From Septoria linicola (taxonomy: Eukaryota; Ascomycota; Dothideomycetes; Mycosphaerellales; Mycosphaerellaceae), in assembly GCA_024114885.1 (NCBI GenBank), contig CP099419.1, forward strand, positions 372,001 through 436,000: a stretch of 64,000 nucleotides of DNA, given 5' to 3'. Shown here piece after piece: positions 32,869 through 43,500 of this stretch (the first letter of the stretch is position 1; each line of letters starts with the position of its first letter). Position numbers and translations under genes: made by a program. The notes beneath the pieces are model-generated. The model had not been told where the DNA came from. It worked only from the letters and a program-made list of their open reading frames with translations, and did no database searches.

Positions 32869-35441
32869 ATGTCTCCCCTCGCCTTTTCCCCTCCCGATGT
32901 CGTTGCAACTCAAACTCCCGACATCGCAGCAATCTTCGACTTCGGCGCGAGCAGCAGTGACAGTGGCAGCATGTCCTGGCACACGGGCAATGCCCAACAA
33001 CCCTACGACCCACCGACGCAGCAGCAGCAGCAGCAGCAGCAACAGCATCTGGCTGCAGGTCTGGTGTCGCCGCAACAGGTCAACACTGCCTCACCAACGA
33101 CAAACGTCACTGTCAATGGCGGCGAAAATGGCCCTGATCGCAAGAGAAAGCGCACATCGATCGCGACCGATCACCACAACGATCACGACCACAGCATTCT
33201 CGGCGCAGATGGTAGAGCTTCGTCCAGTGGCGGCCTTGCAGGCAGTCCGACGGGTCAGAATGGAAACAAGGCGCGACATCAGCCTGGCGTGAAACGAGCC
33301 TGCAACGACTGTCGCCAGCAGAAAGTGAGCTTCGTCCTGTCATCACTTTATACGAAGTGAGTCACGAAATACCCTCATACTAACATTATACAGCTCCGAT
33401 GCAACGTCCAAGCTGGTCCGGGAGAGCAGTACAAGCCATGCGATCGATGCGTCAAGCATGGCCTCAGCTGCAGCATCGACGACGGCTTCAAGCGACTCGG
33501 CAAGCGGGCAGCCCACGAGGAAATGGTTAGAGATCTCGAAAGGGCAAAGTCGAAGCTCGCTCGCTATGAGCAGCTCGGCATGTTCTTGCCGGAAGAAACA
33601 CCAGGCTCAGCATACACCGGCAGCTATCAAGCATCTCCAGATGGCAGTGCTCCAGCTGCTGTCATGGGCGGCACAGGCTATGGACTTGGCCCCAGCGAGG
33701 CAGCTGCTTCACGGAGCTTGCTCGATCTCAGCCAAGGATACCGCGAATTAGCTCCCACCAGCATGCCATCGATCACACCTGGCACATCGTTGACCACACT
33801 CGGTGGAAACACCTTGACCGAACAGCAGCTCACCGATCTCTACCAGATGTACTTCGAGTCATATCACCCATTCATGCCTGTGCTCAATCCGGACTTGAGC
33901 TACAAGGCCTACTACGAAGAGCATCCTCTGCTACATTGGACCATCGTTGCCATTGCCGCGCGTCGACAAGAGTTCAAGCCGGGCTTGTTCATGGAGCTGC
34001 AACGCCCGCTCGAAGAGCTTCTCTGGACGACTCTATCACAGGTCCCACAATCATATCACGTCACGAAAGCATTGGCTCTACTCTGCACATGGCCACTGCC
34101 CACCTCGTCGACCAGTCAAGAACCGACCATGATGTTGTGTGGCATCATGTTCCAGCTCGCCATGCAGCATGGCCTGCACCGTCCTTCGCACGCACAGGAC
34201 TTCAGTCGCTTTCGTGTAGAGCTTCGCGATGAGGATGTCGCCGATAGACTCAACACATGGGCTGCTGTCAACGTCGTTGCGCAGAACGTCAGCACCGGTA
34301 ATGGACAGCCACCACTTGCCCGCTGGGCATGGTTCACGTACGGTCTGCACCTCGGTCGCATGAAGCCCGAGCTGCATACTCGTTGTCAGATCGAAAAGTT
34401 CAACGATACTGTGACGCGCACTCTGTATACCATGCAGCGTGATCACATTGTCGAAGTCGATCAGGCACAGCGTGGTCTGCAGATTGACATGTATTCTCGA
34501 GAGTTGGGCGAGTTGGAAGTAACTGTGCTGTCAACGAGCAAGCCTGAACAGTCGCAGAAGTGTAAGTGTCCAACATCTCCCTCCTGCTACGAACAGCCAC
34601 TGACATGTTTACAGCCCTCGAAATTCTCTTCCTCAAGGCTGCTGCATTGCACCTGCGCCTCACTGCCTTCTTCGATAAGCCGAACCAGCCCAACTACCAC
34701 GTCGATCTTCGAAACGTCTACATCGCCGCATCCGCACTCCTCGAGCATGTTAGTGACATGAAGCCGAGCGAGTTCGCTTTCGTGCCCCGGTACATCGAGC
34801 AGATGATGCTAGCTGCATCTGTCACGCTCCTCAAAATCCTGAATTCATTCTACGCCAAGCATGTGGATACAGTACACGGCAAGACACTCTTCTCACGCGC
34901 AGTCGCGGCACTGCGTAAATTGTCTGTGCGTAGTAACGACCTTCCACAGCGCCTGGCTGAGGTCATGGCTCAGCTGTGGATGAGCAGCGGCTCTGGCGAG
35001 CAAGAATTTTTCAAGGCTGAGCCTGTCGTCGAGACAGACGACAACAAGCTGTCGCTGAAGGTGCGATGCAGATCCTCACTCTCGGTGCTTTACGACGCCA
35101 TCTGGCGTTGGCGCGAACGTGCTGGCCAAGCTGGACGCGAGAATCTTGTCAACGATATTCAAAATCCAACTCATCTCCCAGACACGAGCCGCAACACACC
35201 ACAGCCGCCGCATGATGGTAACAACAACAATGCCCTTGCCGACGTGTCCCTGACTCAGCCAAGCAGTGGCCTTCAGCTCGGACAATCAAATGATCTTGAT
35301 GCACTGAATTGGGATCAGACCTTTGGTGGTAACGCCGTGTTTGATCCACTTTCTTGGGCCCTGGACGGCAACATCATGGGTCTTACCAACCCACTCTTTG
35401 GACCCGGCGACCCATTGGCAATGCCCGGATATCAGGGATAG
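32869..35441 (+). CDS. Zn2Cys6 transcription factor, Leu3/LeuB type
   Basis: Exons 32869-33324, 33394-34561 and 34615-35441 give 816 residues. The introns are 69 nt (GTGAGC, perfect TACTAAC, ACAG) and 53 nt (GTAAGT, CTGAC, ACAG), all phases fitting. I start at ATG 32869 because the open frame upstream has no ATG. The N-terminus is Ser/Gln-rich, with nine Gln encoded by CAG repeats at 33019-33045. The zinc cluster CNDCRQQK|LRCN...PCDRCVKHGLSC (Cys 145, 148, 155, 168, 171, 178) has the long spacer before the fourth cysteine and the following FKRLGKRAAHEEMVRDLE, as in yeast Leu3 and Aspergillus LeuB. The middle homology region includes YFESYHPFMPVLNPDL and HWTIVAIAARR. Leu3/LeuB factors control branched-chain amino-acid synthesis genes in response to alpha-isopropylmalate. 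Fungi have several paralogues of this type, so the target set is inferred only. Confidence 0.9.
33019..33045 (+). repeat. CAG microsatellite coding nine Gln
   Basis: Seven CAG triplets, then CAA and CAG, lie in frame inside the first exon of the LeuB-like gene. Triplet runs of this kind vary in length between strains by slippage without changing frame. Confidence 0.9.
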
Positions 35442-36075
35442 GAACCTGGATATTGGGAAGGCATTCTTTTGCAAACAAATGAGGACTACGACCGTTTGGC
35501 CGCCGACCCAGAATACCTTTTGAAGAAGGCAGTGACCGAGTATTATGATTAGGAATAGGACGCATGCTTGTGGAAAGGAGTTCGTCGGACTTCGGCAATG
35601 AGCGAAGGCGTTACGAGTAGATTGGCTGTATTGAGAGGCCACACAGACACTTTGTACTGCTTCTTCGCTTGTGCGATGCTGATGTAACAGCGCAGATTGG
35701 CAGCTTCGGAAATGAGATACCATGATGAATGAGATGGAATGTACAGACCTCAGTCCTTTCGTCACTACCCGAATCGATCGTGATGAAGTTATAACGCTGC
35801 GAGATGTATACGTCGAAGAGAAGCACATGCCTAACATCCTTGGGGACACGCAAAGAGATTCAGAAGCAAGAAGCGCATCGAAACATGTGAGAACTTGTCA
35901 TTGACTTTATTTCAATCAAGGTTGGCGGCTGCCTGGAGATTGCTCATAAGAGCGTATTTATGAGCGGGTTGCGGTAAACACTCTTCAACGACGAGACAGT
36001 ATTTGAGTCTCAAGAACTCACGTTGCGGGAGAAAACACAGAAGTGGAGCGAGACGTTCACGCATAAGGAATTGAC
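35442..36075. other. Intergenic, no gene seen
   Basis: This 634-base gap between two plus-strand genes holds the end of the LeuB-like transcript and the promoter of the next gene. Short frames only; no repeat recognised. Confidence 0.45.
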
Positions 36076-36789
36076 ATGCTGGGCCGACAACTTGCGAGGA
36101 GTTTCCACTCCTCGAGAATAAGTTCTCGGAGACATATGCGCGGTGGTCTGGAGGGCGTGTTCTGGTCGGACCTCAAAGCGAGAAGATATCTGGACAGACA
36201 GCTCGCACCTTTGAAGCTCAACGAAAGCGTGACCATTGAGGTCGGTAAAGGGAGACCATGGGATATCGAGTATCAGGCCAGAAGCTATGTTCGTAACCAT
36301 GAGGCCGAATCAATGATGTTCCAAGAAGGCAACGAGTCATTCGAGGATAATCTAGCGGCTCAAAAGTTCTCTGGCTATGTGAATGGGAGAAGCGTCTCGG
36401 CAGACCTTGAATCCTACAAGAATCACTACTGCGTGACGGAAATCTTGGACGGCGAGCGGGATCAATTTTTGATCGACACTGAGGACTGGACGTCACATGG
36501 AGTCATGATCAATGGCTCTCCTAGGTATGGCGGATTCAAGTTTCGAGGCGGCAGGCTCTCAATACTTACATACGTGCCGTCGGCCGAACCGAACGACGAT
36601 ACGCGAGAGGCGCTAGCAGAGGATCAACAGCGTATGGACAGCTTACAAAATGATTACCCCAAGGCGGTATCGTGGTCGGATGATGCGCCTACATTGATGC
36701 TCACGTATCGGGAACACAAGAGAGCCTGCGACGCTCAACTTCTAGAGGATGATGGCACAGAGGGCATTGCAGGGGCCCAGCCGATCTAA
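36076..36789 (+). CDS. Hypothetical protein with possible mitochondrial presequence
   Basis: A single frame of 237 residues from ATG 36076. I do not recognise the family. The first 22 residues (MLGRQLARSFHSSRISSRRH) are Arg/Ser/His-rich, lack acidic residues and look like a mitochondrial targeting peptide. The rest is soluble, with mixed charge (KLNESVTIEVGKGRPWDIEY, DFLIDTEDWTSHGVM-like middle, YGGFKFRGGRLSILTYVP) and an acidic C-terminus. No membrane segment is seen. It lies 3 kb from the edge of the repeat block. Expression and conservation cannot be judged here. Confidence 0.5.
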   Translation: MLGRQLARSFHSSRISSRRHMRGGLEGVFWSDLKARRYLDRQLAPLKLNESVTIEVGKGRPWDIEYQARSYVRNHEAESMMFQEGNESFEDNLAAQKFSGYVNGRSVSADLESYKNHYCVTEILDGERDQFLIDTEDWTSHGVMINGSPRYGGFKFRGGRLSILTYVPSAEPNDDTREALAEDQQRMDSLQNDYPKAVSWSDDAPTLMLTYREHKRACDAQLLEDDGTEGIAGAQPI

Positions 36790-37403
36790 CTGTACGGTGT
36801 ATCTGGGAGTGACAGAAGACTAGGTGAAAGCCATGTCGAATGCGTCAAGTTCATCAGAGCCCCAGAACAAGCTCTGGAAGACTAGCTCTCTTGTACGGAT
36901 AGGCCAGGAAATGTAAAAGCAAAGATCCGAGAGTGCATGTCTCCATCATGATATACAAGAAGACCGGTTACTGAAAGCGCTGTATCGCTGGTTCTCGCCA
37001 GAAATTTAGTCTTTGGCTAGTTCTACCCGCAGGACAGCCCAGTCCAGATGAGATTAGTTCTACTATATCTTCTCAGCGCAAAGCTTTGCTCTCGCGACTA
37101 CAATCCTCGCCAGACGAGAGCTGTATCATGCAAGATATCTTTGATGTTATATGTGAGCTTCTCATACGTCCGTATTCAATTCCATAACAGCAATCAGGCA
37201 CTGGGTCGAAGCAAAAGACATCGGGCCCACGGAAATCTGGTAGGAGGGCGACGTCGGTATTCACCAGCACTAGAGGATCACGTCCGGGTCTCATCATCTT
37301 GACAAAGTCTGCGTTGGAGTCCGACATAGTCAATGCTGTTGGTGTAGAACGCAGGTTCAAACTACGGCAACACCAGGCCACAGTATTGAGCTCGTTTAAG
37401 CCT
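36790..37403. other. Intergenic, no gene seen
   Basis: These 614 bases separate the two hypothetical genes. The reading frame of the second gene stays open back to about 37299, so an upstream exon could lie at the right end of this stretch. Confidence 0.4.
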
Positions 37404-38084
37404 ATGAAAGGATATATCTGGCGGAAGCCAGAGTTCGGCTTACCAGCTCTGCACTTCCGTCGTCGCTCGAAGATGTTCACGCGCATACAGTATATCGATC
37501 ATCAGAACAAGCTAAGCTCCCAGGGCTTGACGCTGAAGCGGACGTGGTCTGAAGATATCGTCGACTCCTATGATGTCGCCGAAGTGAGAAGGGCTTTGTG
37601 GGACTCGAAAGCCGATGAGAGATGGTCATCGACCGTGACCAAGCAGTTTCGAGACCTTGAACATAGTCCAGCAGTGGAAGAGCCTATTGAGGAGGCTGAG
37701 ATACGGGCATTCATCCACAGCAACGACATTCCGTTCGATTCACCAACAATTCATTTCGCTTCTCAACAAAGGACTCGTGCGATATGCGCTGACCTCGAAC
37801 GCGTTCGGCACGTGTACGGATTCTTCGAAGAAGGCAAGAACGAGGAAAGGATGGAAATGATCGTCAACGCACATTTTGCTGCGGGATACCAGCATCATAA
37901 CTTATTCGCATCTGCGAATGCCATGATAAGACGTTGGAACCTTGTAGACACAACCACCACAGTCCGAGAGGAGATCCAAAGTGTCACAGCCGCACTGGGG
38001 GCGTTCGAGGATCGACATTCCTGGTGGTTCGTGGGTAGCATGCCGGGACTCGGGAGACTTGAAGGTTGCGTACTTGAGACATAA
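37404..38084 (+). CDS. Hypothetical protein, gene model uncertain
   Basis: A frame of 226 residues counted from ATG 37404 (MKGYIWRKPEFGLPALHFRR); the frame is open about 35 codons further upstream without an ATG, so a 5' exon is likely missing from this model. I recognise no domain. The sequence is soluble, Arg/Glu-rich, with helical stretches (DVAEVRRALWDSKADERW, REEIQSVTAALGAFEDRH). The stop at 38082 may be artificial. An overlapping frame continues with coding-like sequence (KVAYLRHKANHDEAVAAKRD) to a stop at 38190, and a one-base shift near the GGG at about 38050 would join them. It could be a real gene with an error, or a decaying one near the repeat block. Confidence 0.4.
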   Translation: MKGYIWRKPEFGLPALHFRRRSKMFTRIQYIDHQNKLSSQGLTLKRTWSEDIVDSYDVAEVRRALWDSKADERWSSTVTKQFRDLEHSPAVEEPIEEAEIRAFIHSNDIPFDSPTIHFASQQRTRAICADLERVRHVYGFFEEGKNEERMEMIVNAHFAAGYQHHNLFASANAMIRRWNLVDTTTTVREEIQSVTAALGAFEDRHSWWFVGSMPGLGRLEGCVLET

Positions 38085-38190
38085 AGCAAATCATGACGAA
38101 GCCGTTGCAGCCAAAAGGGACAAGTTCTTGAGCAAGCACAGAATATTATGGGAAAATCATAGAGCGCGCTTCTCTCAATCATGGAGCTAG

Positions 38191-39189
38191 CATACCAGCA
38201 GTCGCTCCTCAGTAGCAAGAACATTGCGTCTGAATCCAGTTGTCCAGAATTGTGTGGAGTGGCCGTCTGTGGGATGCCCAGTCTGTCGCAAGTAGGCTAC
38301 GGGAACGAGAACATACAGAGGAAGTCGGGGGCTGCCAAAGATAATTTCAGAACGTGCAGCCTGCTCCATCGGGTAATTCTGACTTGAATGTTTTATGACT
38401 TGAACAAGATGTACATGGTAATTCGTTTTGGCTGCTACACTGCTGCGTTGACATTTCCACGATATGAGCCGAGCAGTGTAAGGCGAAGGAGAGCTTCCTT
38501 TCTGATGGACCATATCCGTAGTGGTAGCTTTCGAATACAAGTGCCTCATCAAATGTGCCGTCTGGGCCCGAAGCTTGGGGCTTTGCCTTTACGTCGTGTG
38601 CGAAGTCTGTACCACCACAACGGTTCCTCTGTGCAACTTACGTGCACATGAGCAAGGGTTAGTAAGTGCTTCATGCAGCAACCTGCATTGGTGTTGTCGC
38701 TAGAATCAAGAAAATGGATCCCATTCGAGCTTCTTGGTTGGTCGAGTTCAGCCGCAGATCTCGCGTTGACGGAGTGACCCACTTCTGTATGGAATCGCGC
38801 AAGGGACGGTAGCTGCACACATGAATCGATCGCGAATCACTTCTTGATGTACAGCCTGCTCGATGAGTGACAAAATATTGAAGCCACGCAAGAAGTCGAG
38901 AAGTCCTCAAGAGGTAGATGAGCTTTTCATCTTATTCGCGCAAAGGGAGTGATATCACGATCAGGCAATCTTAAAGAAAGACATATTGTGACTTGTTCTT
39001 GACATTGCAGGAATGTCGAGAGTCTGGACCACGAAAGGCGCACTCCCGGGAATGGTGGTCTCGGCTCGACTCGAAAAGAGTCCTCTATAGAGATGTACCT
39101 CCGATGTGTATTCTATACATTTCCGCGTGTATCGGATATATTCGTATATACAGGGTATGTATCAGCCTTATTCGTGCCTTAACTTAGTA
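38191..39189. other. Gene-free border before the repeat block
   Basis: About 1 kb of ordinary base composition with only short frames on both strands and no recognisable domain. The composition changes abruptly near 39180-39190, where CA and TG dinucleotides become rare and TA becomes dominant. Confidence 0.5.
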
Positions 39190-40263
39190 GCCTTATCTAT
39201 AAACTCTCGTTACCGCCCTACTATTATCTTCTATATTAGTATAGCTTCGAGAGGAGAAGCTTAAGATAGTAATAGTAGAATCGAAGAATAGTATCTACGT
39301 AGCTATAAGGAAGCTAATTCAGTTTATTTCGAAGATAGGCGATATTGCTTCTAGACACGCGTATAAGCTACTAATATAGAAGTAAATAAGCCTAAGAAGC
39401 GAGCGAAAGTAGCGCTACCTACTTAGCGTATACTACGATCTATATATAAGGACTTAGACGCGTCGAATAAACCGCTCGTTATACTATCTAAGCTATAAAA
39501 AGAGAAGGACAAGGAGCCTATATCGAGTATCGGAGAGCTACTAGTAGTAGACGAGGTTAATAAAGCTATTTAGGTTAAGCTTAAGGTTAAAGTTATTAAT
39601 ACCGCTATAGGTTTTAAGATTATAGATAGGCGTAAACCGCGCTATAAAGTTAATAAAGACAATGTTATAAGTAGCTTACGTAGGCGTAGATTAATAAGTA
39701 GGTTCTAGTAGGCTATCGCTAGTAGAGAAATACGCGATACGTCTTATCTTAAGGCTAGCTTCGTTTCTAAAGAAGAAGTAGTAGAAGAAGAAGAGTTTAA
39801 TAGTTTCGAAGATCGTGAAACTAAGTAGACGTAGGCTAGATCGGACGATAAATAGAAGTACGCTAAATCTAGCTCCGACGATACTACGTATCTAGACGAT
39901 AGTATAATTATTAATATACTAGCTATAACTAAAGCTTAAAAGAGAGTAGCGAGGAATAAGAAAAGGATAGATAGACGACGTAGTAGAAGGAAACTCGGTA
40001 ACCTATAAGATAATATACTTATACTAGAGACTCTATAAGTACCGTTCTATATAGAGACTACTAGCGATAGCGAAGATAGTAAGAAGTAAGGCATTTTATA
40101 GAGCTATAGTTAGAAGTATAAGCGATTAGCGGTAGCGGTAGCTTCTAAGGACAAAGATACGGACAAGAAGGTATATACTATTTAAGATATTATCGACTAC
40201 GTTAAAGTAGGGAAAAAGACTCTCTCTAAAATATACTAGTTAATAGTAGATAAAAGCGCTACT
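39190..40263. repeat. Old RIP-mutated unclassified repeat, left part
   Basis: From about 39190 the sequence has a RIP signature: TpA is very common, and CpA and TpG are reduced to a handful over about 1 kb, while CpG (ACGACG, TCGAAG) remains frequent. The plus strand still gives long stretches of codons broken mainly by TAG/TAA, e.g. around 39250-39350 and 39770-39850 (GAAGAAGAAG-type acidic stretch), so it was probably protein-coding once. I could not assign it to a transposon class. It continues after element A at 46568, because A is flanked by a 5-bp target duplication. Confidence 0.7.
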
Positions 40264-40541
40264 TGTTAAAAGTGGAGGGCGTTTATAGATGCTATATAAT
40301 GTCAAGGAGGGTATAGCGTAGTAAAGAAGAATAGGAGATCAATCTTGAACTGACTTATACACACAGTATAGTAGCAATATACTAGGAACTAAATACAAAG
40401 TTGATTAAGTTAGTTATCTAAGAAGAGAAGAGAGAGAAGTAAGATATACCTCTTACTAAGCCTTAGGTAGATGCCTTAGGTATCCAGAACTATGCTTAGA
40501 AGTCTATATCCAGACTAACTATCTAGGATACATTCTTAACA
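40264..40541 (-). repeat. 3' LTR of copia element A
   Basis: 278 bp, starting TGTTAAAAGTGG and ending CATTCTTAACA on the plus strand, so the ends are TG...CA with the short inverted repeat TGTTAA/TTAACA. A purine-rich AGTAGGAG on the coding strand directly inside it is a candidate polypurine tract. Confidence 0.92.
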
Positions 40542-43500
40542 CTCCTACTTATGCTATATAGTCAGATCTTTTAATAGATTATCTATAGTACTCAAATGCT
40601 AGTCCTAATCTTGATTAGTTATTAAGTACTTACTTTTCAGACTAATAACTAGACAGCACTAACTATCAATCTAACAAACTTTCTATACTACTATCTCCTA
40701 TAAAAAGGCAAAAGAAATGCCTTCTACAAGATCTTCCTCCTCTCTTATATAGGAGTAGATTGTTTAGGACATAGACTATCTAGTAAGTTGCCTTTGTCCT
40801 TTCTTATAGCTAATTCTAATAGCTCCCTAGATTCCTTATAGCCTGGTCCCTTACTTAGTCACATTCTATATAGCTTCTTAGTTCCCTAATAGTCTTTAGG
40901 GTATACTATTCTTAGCTATAGGGATCTTGTATTAAGCTAGGGAGCAGAGTAACTATATACTAGTAGAGGAGATAATAGCTGCTATAGAGGAGGTCTTCAA
41001 CATTAACTAGTACTTGGCCTTAAAGGGTGTCCAGTTCAGCTAGGTACTATATAGTAATATTGTAGTTAGTAATAGGTCTGACATTAGTAAGGGCATTTAG
41101 GACTTTGTAAAGTCTAACTAAGGAGGAGTCAAGTAACTAAAATCTTTCTTTTAGACTCCTCTTAGTTTAGCTCTAAGGCTTGGAGTTATCTTTTATATAT
41201 CTCTTATATAAGGTAGAGCTGCCTTACAAACTCCTAAAACTATAGTCTATTCTTTAGCTTAGTAAGACTATCTACTACTATCTCTTTTATATTCATATAT
41301 TCTATAGAGATAAGTCTGTTCTACTAGAGCTTTCTTATAGTATTATATAAGATATTAATATGTTTAGACTTGTTATGAACATGTAAGTCCTTAACTAGAG
41401 TAAGGGCAGCTTAGTTATTACCTTTTAGCTAAATTGGCCTGATTCTAGTAACAGTTTCCTAGTTACTAAGGATCCTTAGTTAGTAAGAACATTCTCCTAC
41501 TAACTCTAGGTATCTAAGCTCTCTTAAAAGAGTACTAAGGAACTATAACTGTTTTATATATACTCCTATAGCTATGTATTCAGCTTCTATTATAGATGTA
41601 GCTACAGATTTCTGCTTCTTACTTATCTAGGAGATTAGTGTACTATAAAGGAAGAAGATATATCTAAGGATTAAGACTCTATTAGTCTTGTCTATTACAT
41701 AGTTAGAGTCTATATATCTAGTAAGGTAGCCTTAACTATTCCTTGAGTATCTTAGACTAAGGTCTAGGTTTGATCTCAGGTATCTAGTCAGCTTCTTTAG
41801 AGCCTTCATATATCCTACTATTGGATTACTAATATAGGAGCTCAATCTTCTAAGGGTAAATGAAATGTCTAGTCTTGTAACAGTTACAAGCTATATCTAT
41901 ATTCTAATAATAGATTAGTACTCCTATTTGTTATACCTTTCATTATTTGGTCTAGTAGGCTTTAGACTTTCATAGCTATCTATTAGTGAAAGAGTTAGTA
42001 ATATAGTCTCTTAACCTATTCCTATCTTAGCTAGGTTCTCTTAGATATAGTGCTTCTAGTTAAGTTTCAGCCAGCCTTACTATCTATTTCTTATTAGTCT
42101 CATTCTAAGAATCTTGTCTAGTTCTCTAAGATCTTTGATCTTAAAGACCTTACTAAGTTAGTCTTTAAACTAGAGGACATCTTCTAGTCTCTCTATAGTA
42201 ATAGGTATATTATTAATATAGATTAGGATTATTAGGTCTTTCCTTTTCTTATAGATTAGAAGACATAGGTCCACTTCTAATTGTCTGAATCCTATTCCTT
42301 TCAGCTTTGACATATATAGCTGATTCCAGTCTCTTATAGCTTGCTTTAGCCTATAGAGACTCCTTAGAACTTACAAGACTATATTAGTTAGTAGGTTAAT
42401 ACCTAGTAGTGGGATTATATAGATGTCCTTATATAGGGTGCTCTCTATAAATATATTGTTTATATCTACTTAGTGCAGAACTAGGTCCTTCTTATAGACC
42501 ACAGCTATAAATCCTCTTAGAGTATCCTACCTAACTATAGGGGCAAAAGTCTCTATATAGTCTACTCTATACTTTTAGGAGAACCCTCTTATAACTAGTC
42601 TTGCCTTGAACTTTTTAATAGCTCTACTAAGCTTTCTCTTAACATTAAAGACCTATCTTAAGGTGACTAGGTTAGCCCCTTTTAGTAGGACTACTATAGT
42701 CTAGGTGTTGTTACTTACAAGTGTATCTAGCTCCTTCTAAATAGCTTCTTACTAGAGATAACCCTACTTGGGATTACTTACTACTTCCTTATAGTTCCTT
42801 AGGATTAGAACCTCCTATTTATGTATTCCTACTTCTTTAGTAGCTGAGAATACAATCTCTTTAACTTCCTCTAAGAATTCTAGGTCCTATAGGATACCTA
42901 GGTTAATAGAGCTTATAGCTAAGAAGAAAGCCTAATACTCTAGGAGCATTTTTTTGTCTAGCTAACTATTCTAATCTGGCTTAAGCCTAATTAGCTTCAG
43001 CTTCTAGTCAAATCTATCAAGTTCTTAGGATGCTTTCCTCTTTCTAAGGGTTTGCCTTAGGGCTATCTACTCCTAATCTACCTCTATAGTTTCTTAGGTA
43101 GAATTCTTAGATTCTTTCTTAACTTTCCCTTAGTCTAGGAATTTTCTATACTCTCCCACATCTTCTAGTAGAGGTAGAAGTTGTATAAAGAGTTTCTTTC
43201 CTTCTTGAACCTATACTAATAGCTAAGGGGGAGGAGGCTTCTACTAGCCTAGACTAGGAGCACCTAGGGTACTCCTACTAGCTTATAGAGTAGGCTAGCT
43301 AATAGTTCTTAGCCTTCTAACAGGTCTTCTTTCTAGAGCTAAACTAGGGAGATTCTTAATCTTAATGTTTAAGTCTAATTCTCTACCTAGCTTATCTTTA
43401 AAGAAGATTATATTAGTATACTACTTAATAGCCTTTATGTCTAGCTCCTAGAACTTCTATACCTTTACTATATTGTTATAGTATCTAATAAACATAGTAT

